Notes under the pieces: model-generated
The model's database searches: none
What the model saw: the letters and a program-made list of their open reading frames with translations, nothing else
Told to the model about the DNA's origin: nothing
Part shown: piece after piece, positions 16,986-24,419 of the stretch
Layout: each line of letters opens with the position of its first letter
Position numbering within the stretch: the first letter of the stretch is position 1
Translations under genes and position numbers: made by a program
DNA from: an uncultured Prevotellaceae bacterium
GTDB lineage: Bacteria; Bacteroidota; Bacteroidia; Bacteroidales; Muribaculaceae
DNA: 32,573 nt
Reading direction: 5' to 3'
Assembly (NCBI GenBank): GCA_900318645.1
Contig: ONLH01000038.1
Location: 1 to 32,573 of the forward strand

Positions 16986-17354
16986 TCAGTTAAAATAACC
17001 ATCGGCATATGCTGCAGTGAAGCCGAGCACCACGATGAACAGAATGTAAAGCACTACACCGATGACCGAGATGATAGCACCCCACATGGCGTAGTTCTTA
17101 GCTTTTTTGGAAGCATCTTCAGCGCCGGCATAGTCACCTGAATTATACAGGCCGTCAACCTTGGATGAGTAAATGATCGAGACGATGCCTAAGGGCAGAC
17201 AACACAAAATGGTGCACAGAATAGCCCACACCAGGTAGTTGTCAGGCCTCATGGGACGTTGTCCCTGGGCATAGTTTGGCTGATAATAAGACTGCTGCTG
17301 ATATGGCTGCTGAAACTGCGGTGGCTGTTGTTCGTTCGGAAACTGATTCTCCAT
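16986..17354 (-). CDS. CD225/dispanin family membrane protein 1
   Basis: 122 aa. The first 40 residues are rich in Q, P, N and Y (QQPPQFQQPYQQQSYY), and the dispanin core follows: NYLVWAILCTILCCLPLGIVSIIYSSKVDGLYNSGDYAGAEDASKKAKNY in several segments, with a first intramembrane helix containing a CC pair, a loop with the SSKVD motif, and a second helix (about 91–115). This is the fold of eukaryotic IFITM proteins; bacterial members have no established function. It is a paralog of the next gene upstream (17470–17790) and shares its promoter block. Downstream it is coupled to DUF2752. Confidence 0.85.
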   Translation of the reverse strand: MENQFPNEQQPPQFQQPYQQQSYYQPNYAQGQRPMRPDNYLVWAILCTILCCLPLGIVSIIYSSKVDGLYNSGDYAGAEDASKKAKNYAMWGAIISVIGVVLYILFIVVLGFTAAYADGYFN

Positions 17355-17395
17355 AATATGATGTTGAAAATCTAATAATAGTGCATATTCCTCAA

Positions 17396-17429
17396 GTCAC
17401 AAAATTAAGAAAATTCTGCGACTTGTCAT
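17396..17429 (-). promoter_or_regulatory. Promoter block of dispanin 1 (duplicated)
   Basis: A 34-bp block matches 17838–17871 with two mismatches. On the minus strand it contains the -7 box TAATTTTG (17407–17400), about 45 nt before the ATG. Confidence 0.6.
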
Positions 17430-17469
17430 GAAATATGTGTGTTCTATTAAATTAGGTGCCTGCTGAAAG

Positions 17470-17790
17470 TCAAGAAGCAGTGCTAAATACACCGCCCGAA
17501 ACGCCGACCACGACGACAAGCAGGATGTATAGGACGGCAACGATGACCCCGCTGATGGCTGCCCACATGGCAAACTTCTTGGCTTTGTTGGCCGAATCTT
17601 GGGCACCTATAAAGTCACCGGCATTGTACTGGCCGTCCACCTTAGAGGAATAGACAATTGAGGCAATGCCCAAAGGCAGGCAGCAGAAGATGGTACTCAA
17701 AATAGCCCATACCAGATAATTGTCGGGCTTGGGAGGACGCTGATCTTGAGCGTAATTGGGCTGATAAGGCTGTTGATTCTGATAATCCAT
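17470..17790 (-). CDS. CD225/dispanin family membrane protein 2
   Basis: 106 aa. A short Q/P/N/Y-rich leader (MDYQNQQPYQPNYAQDQRPP) is followed by the dispanin core NYLVWAILSTIFCCLPLGIASI, the loop YSSKVDGQYNAGDFIGAQDSANKAKKFAMW and a second hydrophobic helix (VIVAVLYILLVVVVG). It is very similar to dispanin 1 except for the shorter leader and a different C-terminus. The gene has its own copy of the 34-bp promoter block and is separated from dispanin 1 by 115 bp, so the pair arose by duplication of gene plus promoter. Function unknown. Confidence 0.85.
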   Translation of the reverse strand: MDYQNQQPYQPNYAQDQRPPKPDNYLVWAILSTIFCCLPLGIASIVYSSKVDGQYNAGDFIGAQDSANKAKKFAMWAAISGVIVAVLYILLVVVVGVSGGVFSTAS

Positions 17791-17837
17791 AATAGTAAAA
17801 GATAATGTTATGTTTTTTTAATAATGCAGTGCATTAG

Positions 17838-17871
17838 GTCACAAAATTACGAAAATTCTGTGACTTGTCAT
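17838..17871 (-). promoter_or_regulatory. Promoter block of dispanin 2 (duplicated)
   Basis: Contains -7 box TAATTTTG (17849–17842, minus) within a dyad GTCAC (17838–17842) ... GTGAC (17860–17864), which could be an operator. The other copy at 17396 keeps GTCAC but has GCGAC. Confidence 0.6.
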
Positions 17872-17889
17872 TAGATTTTTGCGTTTTTT

Positions 17890-18534
17890 TTATGGATTGG
17901 GAAGTTTGTGGATGAGAGTGAGACCATCGCGCAAGGGGATGATGACTTTCTCGACGCGCGGGTCCTCTTTAACCCTGTCATTGAAGGCGAGGATGCCGCG
18001 GGTCTGGGCTTCGCGCTGCGCTTTGGGGTCCACGACTTTGCCTGCCCACAGTGTGTTGTCGGCGATGATGAAACCTCCTGGGTTCAGGTACTCCATCACC
18101 AGGTCATAGTATTCGACATATTGGCGCTTGTTGGCGTCGATAAACACAAGGTCATAGCGCTCGCCCAGTGCAGGGACAATGTCACGTGCATCGCCGATGT
18201 GGAGCCTTATGCGCTTGCCATAAGGAGAAAGTGCCAAATGCTCGCGGATGAAATCTTCCTGCTCGTCGTTAATCTCAATGGTATCGACGCGACAATCGTC
18301 ATCGTCCAGCCCCTCGGCGAGGCATAGTGCCGAGTAGCCGCTGAAGGTGCCCAACTCCAGCACGCGGCGAGGACGGATCATGCGCGTCAGCATCTTGATA
18401 AGACGTCCCTGCAGATGTCCCGAGCACATGTGCCAATAATAGTTCTGCACATGAGTGTCATGGTCGATGCGCTCCAGCACCTCCGGCTCCTCATCGATAT
18501 GCCCCAAAATATACTCCTCTAACTCCTCACTCAT
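17890..18534 (-). CDS. SAM-dependent O-methyltransferase (Methyltransf_3 / COMT-like)
   Basis: 214 aa, usual length for the family. The SAM-binding motif I is VLELGTFSGYSAL (58–70), E87 in DTIEIND binds the ribose, GDARD (114–118) follows, and the metal/catalytic residues are D133 in FIDANK and D159/N160 in IIADNTLW. The family methylates hydroxyl groups of small aromatic or catechol-like molecules with a divalent metal; the bacterial substrate is not known. It is the last gene of a minus-strand run from rbfA, with a 138-bp gap to aroQ filled by AT-rich repeats. Confidence 0.9.
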   Translation of the reverse strand: MSEELEEYILGHIDEEPEVLERIDHDTHVQNYYWHMCSGHLQGRLIKMLTRMIRPRRVLELGTFSGYSALCLAEGLDDDDCRVDTIEINDEQEDFIREHLALSPYGKRIRLHIGDARDIVPALGERYDLVFIDANKRQYVEYYDLVMEYLNPGGFIIADNTLWAGKVVDPKAQREAQTRGILAFNDRVKEDPRVEKVIIPLRDGLTLIHKLPNP

Positions 18535-18561
18535 ACACTCACTTGAAAACGATTATAAAAG

Positions 18562-18636
18562 AAAACAATAAGTACAATAAATACAAATAATTGATATCGA
18601 GGCACTTTATTGTTTTTGTTGTATTTATTGTTTTTT
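18562..18636. repeat. AT-rich inverted repeat between aroQ and the methyltransferase gene
   Basis: CAATAAATAC (18575–18584) pairs perfectly with GTATTTATTG (18621–18630), with more A/T pairing outside. Words like AACAATAA recur on both arms. It resembles the large hairpin at 8093–8177 in style. Confidence 0.5.
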
Positions 18637-18645
18637 AATTATAAA

Positions 18646-18681
18646 GTTGTCATTGTTGTCAACGATGTTGTCTTAGTTGTC
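18646..18681 (-). repeat. GACAACnnn repeat across the aroQ stop codon
   Basis: On the minus strand GACAAC occurs four times, at 18681–18676, 18672–18667, 18660–18655 and 18651–18646, with spacings of 9, 12 and 9 bp. The first copy encodes the last two residues (D-N) of AroQ and is followed by TAA. Confidence 0.55.
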
Positions 18682-19092
18682 TGAAAAAGAATGGAGGGCG
18701 AGGCGGTAGCTGTCGAGGCCGAAGCCGGCGATGATGCCCTTGCAGACGGGAGACAAGAGAGACTTGTGGCGGAAAGGCTCACGGCTGTAGATGTTGCTGA
18801 TGTGAACCTCAACCACGGGGGCAGTGATGGCAGCGACGGCATCGGCGATGGCGACTGACGTGTGGGTGTAACCGCCAGCATTCAGGATGATGCCGCAGTC
18901 GTCAAATCCCACCTGCTGCAGTCGGTCCACGATTTCCCCCTCGATATTACTCTGATAGACGTCGATCGTGTGCTGCGGATAGCGCTCAATCAGTTCCTGC
19001 AGATATTGGTCGAGGGAGCGGTTGCCATAGACCTCGGGCTCACGCTTGCCCACAAGGTTAAGGTTGGGACCGTTGATGATGTGGATGACCAT
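18673..19092 (-). CDS. aroQ: 3-dehydroquinate dehydratase, type II
   Basis: 139 aa from the ATG at 19092. A longer open frame exists, but it would overlap the upstream gene and add 42 residues without family similarity; MVIHIINGPNLNLVGKREP is the canonical start. It dehydrates 3-dehydroquinate to 3-dehydroshikimate in the shikimate pathway. Catalytic and binding residues are Y22 in EVYG, N71 in ILNAGGYTHTS, H97 in VEVHISN and the R104/R108 region (REPFRHKS). The start is 1 bp from the stop of the MaoC-like gene, implying co-transcription. The stop codon is embedded in a GACAACnnn repeat. Confidence 0.96.
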   Translation of the reverse strand: MVIHIINGPNLNLVGKREPEVYGNRSLDQYLQELIERYPQHTIDVYQSNIEGEIVDRLQQVGFDDCGIILNAGGYTHTSVAIADAVAAITAPVVEVHISNIYSREPFRHKSLLSPVCKGIIAGFGLDSYRLALHSFSDN

Positions 19093-19093
19093 A

Positions 19094-19555
19094 TTACTTC
19101 TTGAAATAGTACAGGAACGAGGCGATGCCTTGCAGGGCAGGCTTGCGTTGGCCCTCAATTTCCATCTTGAAGTCGATTTCGGCCTTGCAGATGCCGCGCA
19201 GGTCGGCGATGTTGGCAAGCTTGGTCACGAGGCGCACGCGGCTGCCGGTGATGACAGGCTGGCCAAAGCGCATCTTGTCCATGCCGTAGTTGACTTGCAT
19301 CTCCAGGTTGTTCACCTCGATAATCTGGTTCCACAGGTGGGGAATCAGCGACATGGTGAGATAACCGTGGGCAATGGTGCTGTGATAGGCACTCTCGGCC
19401 TTAGCACGCTCCACGTCCACATGAATCCACTGATGGTCAAGCGTAGCGTCAGCAAACATGTTAATACGGTCCTGATCGACGGTGAGCCATTCGCTGACAC
19501 CGAGTTCCTCGCCCAGATGCGAGGCAAATTCTTCGTATGAATTGATGGTAAGCAT
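19094..19555 (-). CDS. MaoC-like (R)-specific hydratase
   Basis: 153 aa, single hot-dog domain as in NodN/PhaJ-type MaoC dehydratases. The catalytic Asp/His pair is visible as D40 and H45 in FADATLDHQWIH, followed by IAHGYLTMSL (H63-G64). Enzymes of this fold hydrate enoyl-thioesters; the actual substrate is unknown. It lies between the permease gene and aroQ in a tight run (1-bp gap to aroQ). The intergenic DNA before it (81 bp) is a low-complexity repeat. No other fatty-acid gene is near. Confidence 0.88.
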   Translation of the reverse strand: MLTINSYEEFASHLGEELGVSEWLTVDQDRINMFADATLDHQWIHVDVERAKAESAYHSTIAHGYLTMSLIPHLWNQIIEVNNLEMQVNYGMDKMRFGQPVITGSRVRLVTKLANIADLRGICKAEIDFKMEIEGQRKPALQGIASFLYYFKK

Positions 19556-19560
19556 ATCTT

Positions 19561-19645
19561 TTTTAGTTAATAGTTGATAGTTAATAGATAATAGTTAACT
19601 CTTCACTCTTCACTTCTAACTCCTCACTTCTAACTCCTAACTTTT
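19561..19645 (-). repeat. AGTTAG/AAGTGAG repeat filling the permease–MaoC gap, seeded at the stop codon
   Basis: Read on the minus strand from the permease stop (TAG within AGTTAGG), the words GAGTTAGAAGTGAG and GAGTTAGAAGTGAA alternate, then the pattern changes to TTAACTATTATC/TATTAACTATCAAC words until just before the MaoC start. No promoter is seen. Confidence 0.6.
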
Positions 19646-20860
19646 CAAGCGTCTGCGCATGGTGAGGGCGGTGACCATGCTGGTCAACAGGCCCACAGCG
19701 GCGACGAGGGCTAGGGTGACGAGCACATCGCTCCATTGCACCTCGACGGGATAGGCGTTGATAATCATGTTGGCAGGGTCTCCACTGAGGCGTAACCAGC
19801 CGAACTGTTGCTGACACAGACACAGGATGAGACCAATGACCACGCCCGTGATGGCACCTGCCAGGGTAATAAGCCAGCCCTGCAGGACAAAGATGCGGGA
19901 AATCTGTCGGTCATTGGCACCTAGGGCTCGCAGCGTAGCGATGCTGTCGTCTTTCTCAATGATGAGCAGAGACAGTGTGCTGATGACGTTGAACGTGGCG
20001 ATGACCAGGATAAAGGCCAGCAGCAGGAACGCCATCCATTTTTCAATATTCACCAGACGATAAGCTTCGCGCTGCTGCATCAGGCGGTTCTGCACTTGAT
20101 AACTGCGGCCTAAGATTTTCCCGATGGTGTGCATCACTTGCTGCTCATCTGCGTTAGGGGCAAGTTTTATTTCAATTTGTGTGGCTTCGGTCTCATAGTC
20201 AAACAGTTCCTGTGCCACATCCAGTGGAACATAGATGAGGTCGGCGTCATAGCTGTTCTGCTGCAACTGGAAGACGCCCGACACGAACAACGAGTCTTGC
20301 CTGAACGCCCCCATCGGGTTGGCAATGTTGACATGGCCTTGTCGCTGAGGTGCGTAGAGATAAACCATACCGAGGAATTCGGGACGTACCATCAGCCTGA
20401 CGGCAGGTCCGGCTCCCACGACAATATATCTTGACACCTGGTCACGCAGTTTCCATTCACCATCAACGATAATTGAGTCCATGTCGTTCATGGTGTTGTA
20501 GTCGTCGGGCACGCCCTTGAGGCGCACAGGCATCTGGTTCTGGGCATACACTGCCAGTGCCTGGTCCACGATGACAGGCACCGCACGCTGCACACCAGAA
20601 ATACCACTCACCGCATCAATGACGCTATCGGCATCGTTGATCGTCTTGCCCATGGTGGCTGTGATGGCGATTTCTGGGTCAAGCATTGCCAGCTTGCCCA
20701 TGATGAGGCCACGAAAACCGTTGAACACACTCAGCACGCAGATGAGGGCGGCTGTGGCCACCACGACACCGCACACAGCGACTATCGAGATGATGTTAAC
20801 CGCCTGATGCCCCTTCTTGGAGACCAGGTAGCGCCACGCTATCTTCAACGGCAGACTCAT
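19637..20860 (-). CDS. ABC transporter permease, LolC/LolE–FtsX family
   Basis: 407 aa. The N-terminus MSLPLKIAWRYLVSKKGHQAVNIIS is typical of LolC/E; membrane segment 1 is at about 27–48, then a large periplasmic MacB-PCD-like domain (about 50–275), then three membrane segments in the C-terminal FtsX domain (about 275–400) with WMAFLLLAFILVIATFNVISTLSLLIIEK and the motif ATLRALGAN. In proteobacteria this family extracts lipoproteins from the inner membrane with the ATPase LolD; no ATPase gene is adjacent here. It follows rbfA after 25 bp, a neighbourhood I recall from other Bacteroidales, so one operon is likely. Confidence 0.9.
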   Translation of the reverse strand: MSLPLKIAWRYLVSKKGHQAVNIISIVAVCGVVVATAALICVLSVFNGFRGLIMGKLAMLDPEIAITATMGKTINDADSVIDAVSGISGVQRAVPVIVDQALAVYAQNQMPVRLKGVPDDYNTMNDMDSIIVDGEWKLRDQVSRYIVVGAGPAVRLMVRPEFLGMVYLYAPQRQGHVNIANPMGAFRQDSLFVSGVFQLQQNSYDADLIYVPLDVAQELFDYETEATQIEIKLAPNADEQQVMHTIGKILGRSYQVQNRLMQQREAYRLVNIEKWMAFLLLAFILVIATFNVISTLSLLIIEKDDSIATLRALGANDRQISRIFVLQGWLITLAGAITGVVIGLILCLCQQQFGWLRLSGDPANMIINAYPVEVQWSDVLVTLALVAAVGLLTSMVTALTMRRRLKS

Positions 20861-20898
20861 TGCTTTAGGCTTTAGCTGTTAGGCGTTAGGCTTTAGGT
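20861..20898 (-). repeat. CCTAAAGCCTAA repeat spanning the rbfA stop
   Basis: Minus strand: CCTAAAGCCTAACGCCTAAC is followed by AGCTAAAGCCTAAAGCA and then the permease ATG. The rbfA stop TAA is the end of the first unit, and the whole 25-bp spacer is repeat. Confidence 0.6.
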
Positions 20899-21257
20899 TC
20901 CTGATTGTCGTCTTTGGGCTTGTCCTTGGCGAGAAGCTCGTCGATGTGGTCGATGTAGTCGAGGGAGTCGTCGATGTGGAACTTCAACTCCGGGCAGCGG
21001 CGCAACTGGTAGCGTGTCTGCTGGGCCAGCTCGTGACGGATGCTGCGCTCGCTCTTGTTGATGTTCTCCATGATGGCCTCGGCTTTCTCGATGGGGAAGA
21101 TGCTCAGGCGTACGTTAGCCACGCTCAGGTCGGGAGAAACGCGCACGCTGCTCACGCTCACGAGCGTACCGCGCGTCTTGGCGGTCTCACGGCGGAAGAT
21201 TTCGCTCAGCTCTTTCTGTACTAGGCGGCTGATTTTCTGTTGTCTTGTTGTATCCAT
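20886..21257 (-). CDS. rbfA: Ribosome-binding factor A
   Basis: 123 aa from the ATG at 21257. An upstream in-frame ATG at 21296 would begin at the -7 promoter box and is rejected. RbfA helps mature the 30S subunit by acting on the 5' end of 16S rRNA. The KH-like domain is clear: QQKISRLVQKELSEIF, VSVSSVRVSPDLSVANVRLSIF (as separate strands) and RHELAQQTRYQLRRCPELKFHIDDSLDYIDHIDELL, followed by a short charged tail. It is the first gene of the run rbfA–permease–MaoC–aroQ–methyltransferase. Confidence 0.95.
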   Translation of the reverse strand: MDTTRQQKISRLVQKELSEIFRRETAKTRGTLVSVSSVRVSPDLSVANVRLSIFPIEKAEAIMENINKSERSIRHELAQQTRYQLRRCPELKFHIDDSLDYIDHIDELLAKDKPKDDNQEPKA

Positions 21258-21285
21258 TATATTGTTTTTTATCGTTTTGCGGGTG

Positions 21286-21293
21286 CAAAGGTA
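21286..21293 (-). promoter_or_regulatory. -7 box of rbfA
   Basis: TACCTTTG on the minus strand, 28 nt before the ATG. The -33 region falls in the TCTAGA array (21302–21343) and has no TTTG, so the array occupies the upstream half of this promoter. Confidence 0.65.
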
Positions 21294-21301
21294 CAACTTT
21301 T

Positions 21302-21343
21302 TCTAGAAACTCTAGATATTCTAGAGCATCTAGAAATTCTAGA
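21302..21343. repeat. TCTAGAnnn array, five units, exact 9-bp period
   Basis: TCTAGA begins at 21302, 21311, 21320, 21329 and 21338; the three bases between units vary. It lies between the rbfA promoter and the terminator of the M16 peptidase gene. A second array of the same kind is at 26662–26712. Confidence 0.9.
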
Positions 21344-21352
21344 ACTATAGAA

Positions 21353-21393
21353 AGAGAAACCGGGGATTGCCGCAGCGAGTCCTCGGTTTCTCT
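21353..21393 (-). terminator. Terminator of the M16 peptidase gene
   Basis: AGAGAAACCGGGGA (21353–21366) pairs with TCCTCGGTTTCTCT (21380–21393) with one mismatch in 14. On the minus strand it is followed by TTCTATAG. It is 40 bp after the peptidase stop. Confidence 0.65.
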
Positions 21394-21432
21394 TATGTCA
21401 GGCACCACCCATGGGGTGCTATTCAGCTTGGA

Positions 21433-24267
21433 TTACTCCTCGGGGAGCATGACAACCTCAACCTTGTTGCCTGCGCTCAAGAGCTGGCGGGCAAAGGCGG
21501 CGATGCTTTCGGGAGTCTGGGCATTAACGATGTCCAGAATGCCAGTGTGACCATCGTAGCCGGTGAACAGGTAGTTTTGGATCGTCCTCAACCAGTAGCT
21601 GTTCTCCTTGAAGCTGGTGGTCATATCCTTAACGAAGAGTTCCTTGATCTCCTTCAGGGTGGTCGGGTCGATGGACTTGCCGGCCTCAACCATCTCCTCG
21701 TTCATGATCTTCAGGGCGATGTCAGCCTTCTCGGGCTTCATGGGGCAGTAGCCCATGACAGCGGTGAAGAAGTTGTTGCCTTCGTAGGTGGACCAGCCAC
21801 GTGCACTTGCCGAGTAGGCAGCGCTCTCGTCCTCACGGATCTTCTGCAGATAGAGCTTGCTCAGTACCTGACCCAGGATGTTGGCCTTGATCTGGTTCTC
21901 GAGGGTGTAAGGCGTCTTTGCGTCATACCAGTAGATCTGAGCCATAGCCTTAGGCGTTTCGCTCTTGCGGGTGAAGTGGGTGATAGTCTGGCCCACGGGG
22001 TGAGATTCACAATCCACGTAGTTGGACTTCTTACCCTTCTGGGCGGGCAGGCTGGCGATGTACTGCTCAATGTAAGGACGGATCACAGCCTCGTCAAATG
22101 CACCGACGAAGATGAAGGTGTAGTTGGCAGCATTGGCAGTGCGCTCCTTGGCGATTTGCAGCATGCGGTCATAGTTCACTTCCTTGAGTGCGTCAACCGT
22201 GAAAGGCTTGTCACGCCAGTTGTGGTTGGCAAGGATGTAGGATACAGAATCACTGAAGACGTTCTCGGGATCAAGATCTCTGTTCTTGAGAGCGTTCTCG
22301 AGCTGGCTCATTACCTGGTTGAAGCTCTTCTCGTCCTTGTTGATGGCGGTGAAGTTGAGGTAAGTGAGTTGGAACAAGGTCTCCAGATCCTTTACGGTGG
22401 AGTTACCGGCTACCACGTCCCTGTAAGTGTCCATGCTGAGACTTACGTTAGCTTGCTTGCCAGCCATAGCCTTTTCGAGCTCAGTGTTGGAGAAATTACC
22501 CAGACCGCTCATCATCACGGCATAGGGCATCAGGCCGGTGTTGGCCCAATCCTTCTCGCCATAGAGCGATGAACCACCACGCTGGAAGGCGCTCATTCTG
22601 ATCTCGTTCTCCTTGAAATCGGTCTTCTTGAGGATAACGCGGGCACCATTGCTCAGTTCCAGTTCCTTGTAACCGAGGGTGGTGTTCTCCTTCTCCTTGG
22701 TGATCTTGCCGGGCTTGGGCAGCTTGGCAATCAGGGGCTCCTGCTTCACGTTGTCCACGTAGGCCTCAACATTGGCGTTCAGACCGGCATCGACAGCAGC
22801 TTTCAGACCCTCGGGAGTGGGATAGACAGCGCCGTCCTTCTCCTGGTTGAAGTTCATCACAACGAGGTTCTTACCATCGGTGGTGATGAGTTCGGGCAGC
22901 AGCTCATTGATGGCCTCCACGGGAATCATGGGAGCGATCTGGTTCATGATCTGGTATTCCTGCTCGATAGAGGGCATGGGCTCGTTGTCAAGGTAGTTGC
23001 GGTAGTACTGGGCAGCAAGACGTCCGTTGTAGATCTTGTTGCGCTCGTTGTACTGCTTCTCGAGCTGGCTCAGGTATTCTTCCTTAGCGCGGGCATACTC
23101 GGTAGCGGTAAAGCCGTGCTTTGCGGCACGCATAGCCTCGGTAGCCAGGGCCTTGGTAGCGGCCTCGGTCTGGCCCTCCTTGGGAGTGCCTACAAGGGTG
23201 AAGGCATCCTTGGTGTTGGCGAACAGGTAGTTGCCGTCATAGGCATAACCCTGCAGGAAGGGGCAGTCGGCCTCCTGGGCAGCTTCGCTCAGACGAGCAT
23301 TGAGCATCTGGCTCATCATGCTCTTGGCATAGTCCTCAATCATGTACATGATCTGGCCTTTTTCCTCCTTGGGGGTGGCATCATGCTTGAACATGACATA
23401 GACCTGGCTGAACTGCTGCTCCTTGTCCTTGTCAACCACGATGATGGGCTCATCGTTGTCGGGAACGGGCTCGTCAACAACCTGAGCGGCATTGGGATCA
23501 GGTGCGGGCATATCCTTAAAGAGCTCTTTGATTTGGGCCTCGATGTGGTCCACATCAACATCACCCACGATGACCAGAGCCTGGTTGTCGGGACGATACC
23601 ACTTGTGGTAGTAGTCGCGCAGCTCATTGTACTTGAAGTTGTCAACTACGCTCATCAGACCGATGGGCATGCGCTTACCGAACTTGGAACCCGGATAAAG
23701 TTTCTCGAGCTGGTTCTCAAACATGCGCTGGCTGGCGCTGCGGCGCAGGCGCCACTCCTCGTGGATCACACCACGCTCCTTGTCGATTTCCTCGTCGGTG
23801 AGCAGCAGACCGTTGCTCCAGTCCTTGAGGATCAGCAAGCAAGAGTCGATAGCGCTCTGGCGGGTGCTGGGCACGTCATTGATGTTGTAAACGGTCTCGG
23901 CAATGCTGGTATAGGCGTTCAGGTCCTTACCGAAGGCTACACCCAGTGAACGGGTATAGTCAATGATGCTCTTGCCCTCGCCGTTGAAGTGCTCACTGCC
24001 GTTAAAGGCCATGTGCTCCAGGAAGTGGGCAAGACCACGCTGGCTCTCTTCCTCCTGGATGGAACCTACACGCTGTGCGATGTAGAAGTTCACGCGGTGT
24101 TCGGGATAATCGTTGTGGCGGATGTAGTAGGTCAATCCGCAATCCAACTTGCCGACGCGCACCTGGTCATCCACAGGGATGGGAGGCATCTGCTGCGCCA
24201 TGGCAACGTTAGCGCTGAATGCCATGAGCATCATGAACATTGCAGCAAAGATTTTTTTCATCTTCAT
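21433..24267 (-). CDS. M16 family zinc metallopeptidase (pitrilysin-like), exported
   Basis: 944 aa from the ATG at 24267 (MKMKKIFAAMFMMLMAFSANVAMAQ, a signal peptide). The open frame extends 41 residues further, but that part starts inside the -7 box at 24388–24395 and lacks a leader, so it is not translated. The zinc site is the inverted motif HFLEH (81–85) in RGLAHFLEHMAFNG, with the downstream glutamate in the SIAETVYNIND region. Four M16-type domains fit the length: an active N-terminal half and a C-terminal half without the HxxEH motif. It is probably periplasmic or envelope-associated and degrades peptides. Monocistronic: own promoter and own terminator. Confidence 0.93.
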   Translation of the reverse strand: MKMKKIFAAMFMMLMAFSANVAMAQQMPPIPVDDQVRVGKLDCGLTYYIRHNDYPEHRVNFYIAQRVGSIQEEESQRGLAHFLEHMAFNGSEHFNGEGKSIIDYTRSLGVAFGKDLNAYTSIAETVYNINDVPSTRQSAIDSCLLILKDWSNGLLLTDEEIDKERGVIHEEWRLRRSASQRMFENQLEKLYPGSKFGKRMPIGLMSVVDNFKYNELRDYYHKWYRPDNQALVIVGDVDVDHIEAQIKELFKDMPAPDPNAAQVVDEPVPDNDEPIIVVDKDKEQQFSQVYVMFKHDATPKEEKGQIMYMIEDYAKSMMSQMLNARLSEAAQEADCPFLQGYAYDGNYLFANTKDAFTLVGTPKEGQTEAATKALATEAMRAAKHGFTATEYARAKEEYLSQLEKQYNERNKIYNGRLAAQYYRNYLDNEPMPSIEQEYQIMNQIAPMIPVEAINELLPELITTDGKNLVVMNFNQEKDGAVYPTPEGLKAAVDAGLNANVEAYVDNVKQEPLIAKLPKPGKITKEKENTTLGYKELELSNGARVILKKTDFKENEIRMSAFQRGGSSLYGEKDWANTGLMPYAVMMSGLGNFSNTELEKAMAGKQANVSLSMDTYRDVVAGNSTVKDLETLFQLTYLNFTAINKDEKSFNQVMSQLENALKNRDLDPENVFSDSVSYILANHNWRDKPFTVDALKEVNYDRMLQIAKERTANAANYTFIFVGAFDEAVIRPYIEQYIASLPAQKGKKSNYVDCESHPVGQTITHFTRKSETPKAMAQIYWYDAKTPYTLENQIKANILGQVLSKLYLQKIREDESAAYSASARGWSTYEGNNFFTAVMGYCPMKPEKADIALKIMNEEMVEAGKSIDPTTLKEIKELFVKDMTTSFKENSYWLRTIQNYLFTGYDGHTGILDIVNAQTPESIAAFARQLLSAGNKVEVVMLPEE

Positions 24268-24387
24268 GTAGCTAAATGAATTGGTTTTAATATAAAAGTT
24301 ATTGATACAGTTGTTTCTTGTTGTGTTAGACGCTTTGAAGGCTCGTTTGGTTGCAACACAAAGTGTTAAAACTTTCAAACCAACCTG

Positions 24388-24395
24388 CAAAGATA
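24388..24395 (-). promoter_or_regulatory. -7 box of the M16 peptidase gene
   Basis: TATCTTTG on the minus strand, giving a leader of about 115 nt. No -33 TTTG at standard spacing. Confidence 0.55.
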
Positions 24396-24419
24396 GTCTT
24401 TTTTCATTAGGTGAACACT

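Noticed and set aside
21302-21343. Could the regular TCTAGA arrays be CRISPR?
   Set aside because: The unit is 9 bp with 3-bp variable spacers, no repeat of 20 bp or more, no cas gene nearby.
21367-22572. 401-aa plus-strand open frame
   Set aside because: Antisense to the clear M16 peptidase coding sequence; no recognisable domain, and it begins within the peptidase gene's terminator hairpin.
24327-24332. CGTCTA on the minus strand upstream of the M16 gene as a third ECF promoter
   Set aside because: No GTAG plus T-run at the 18-bp distance; only the -10 word matches.
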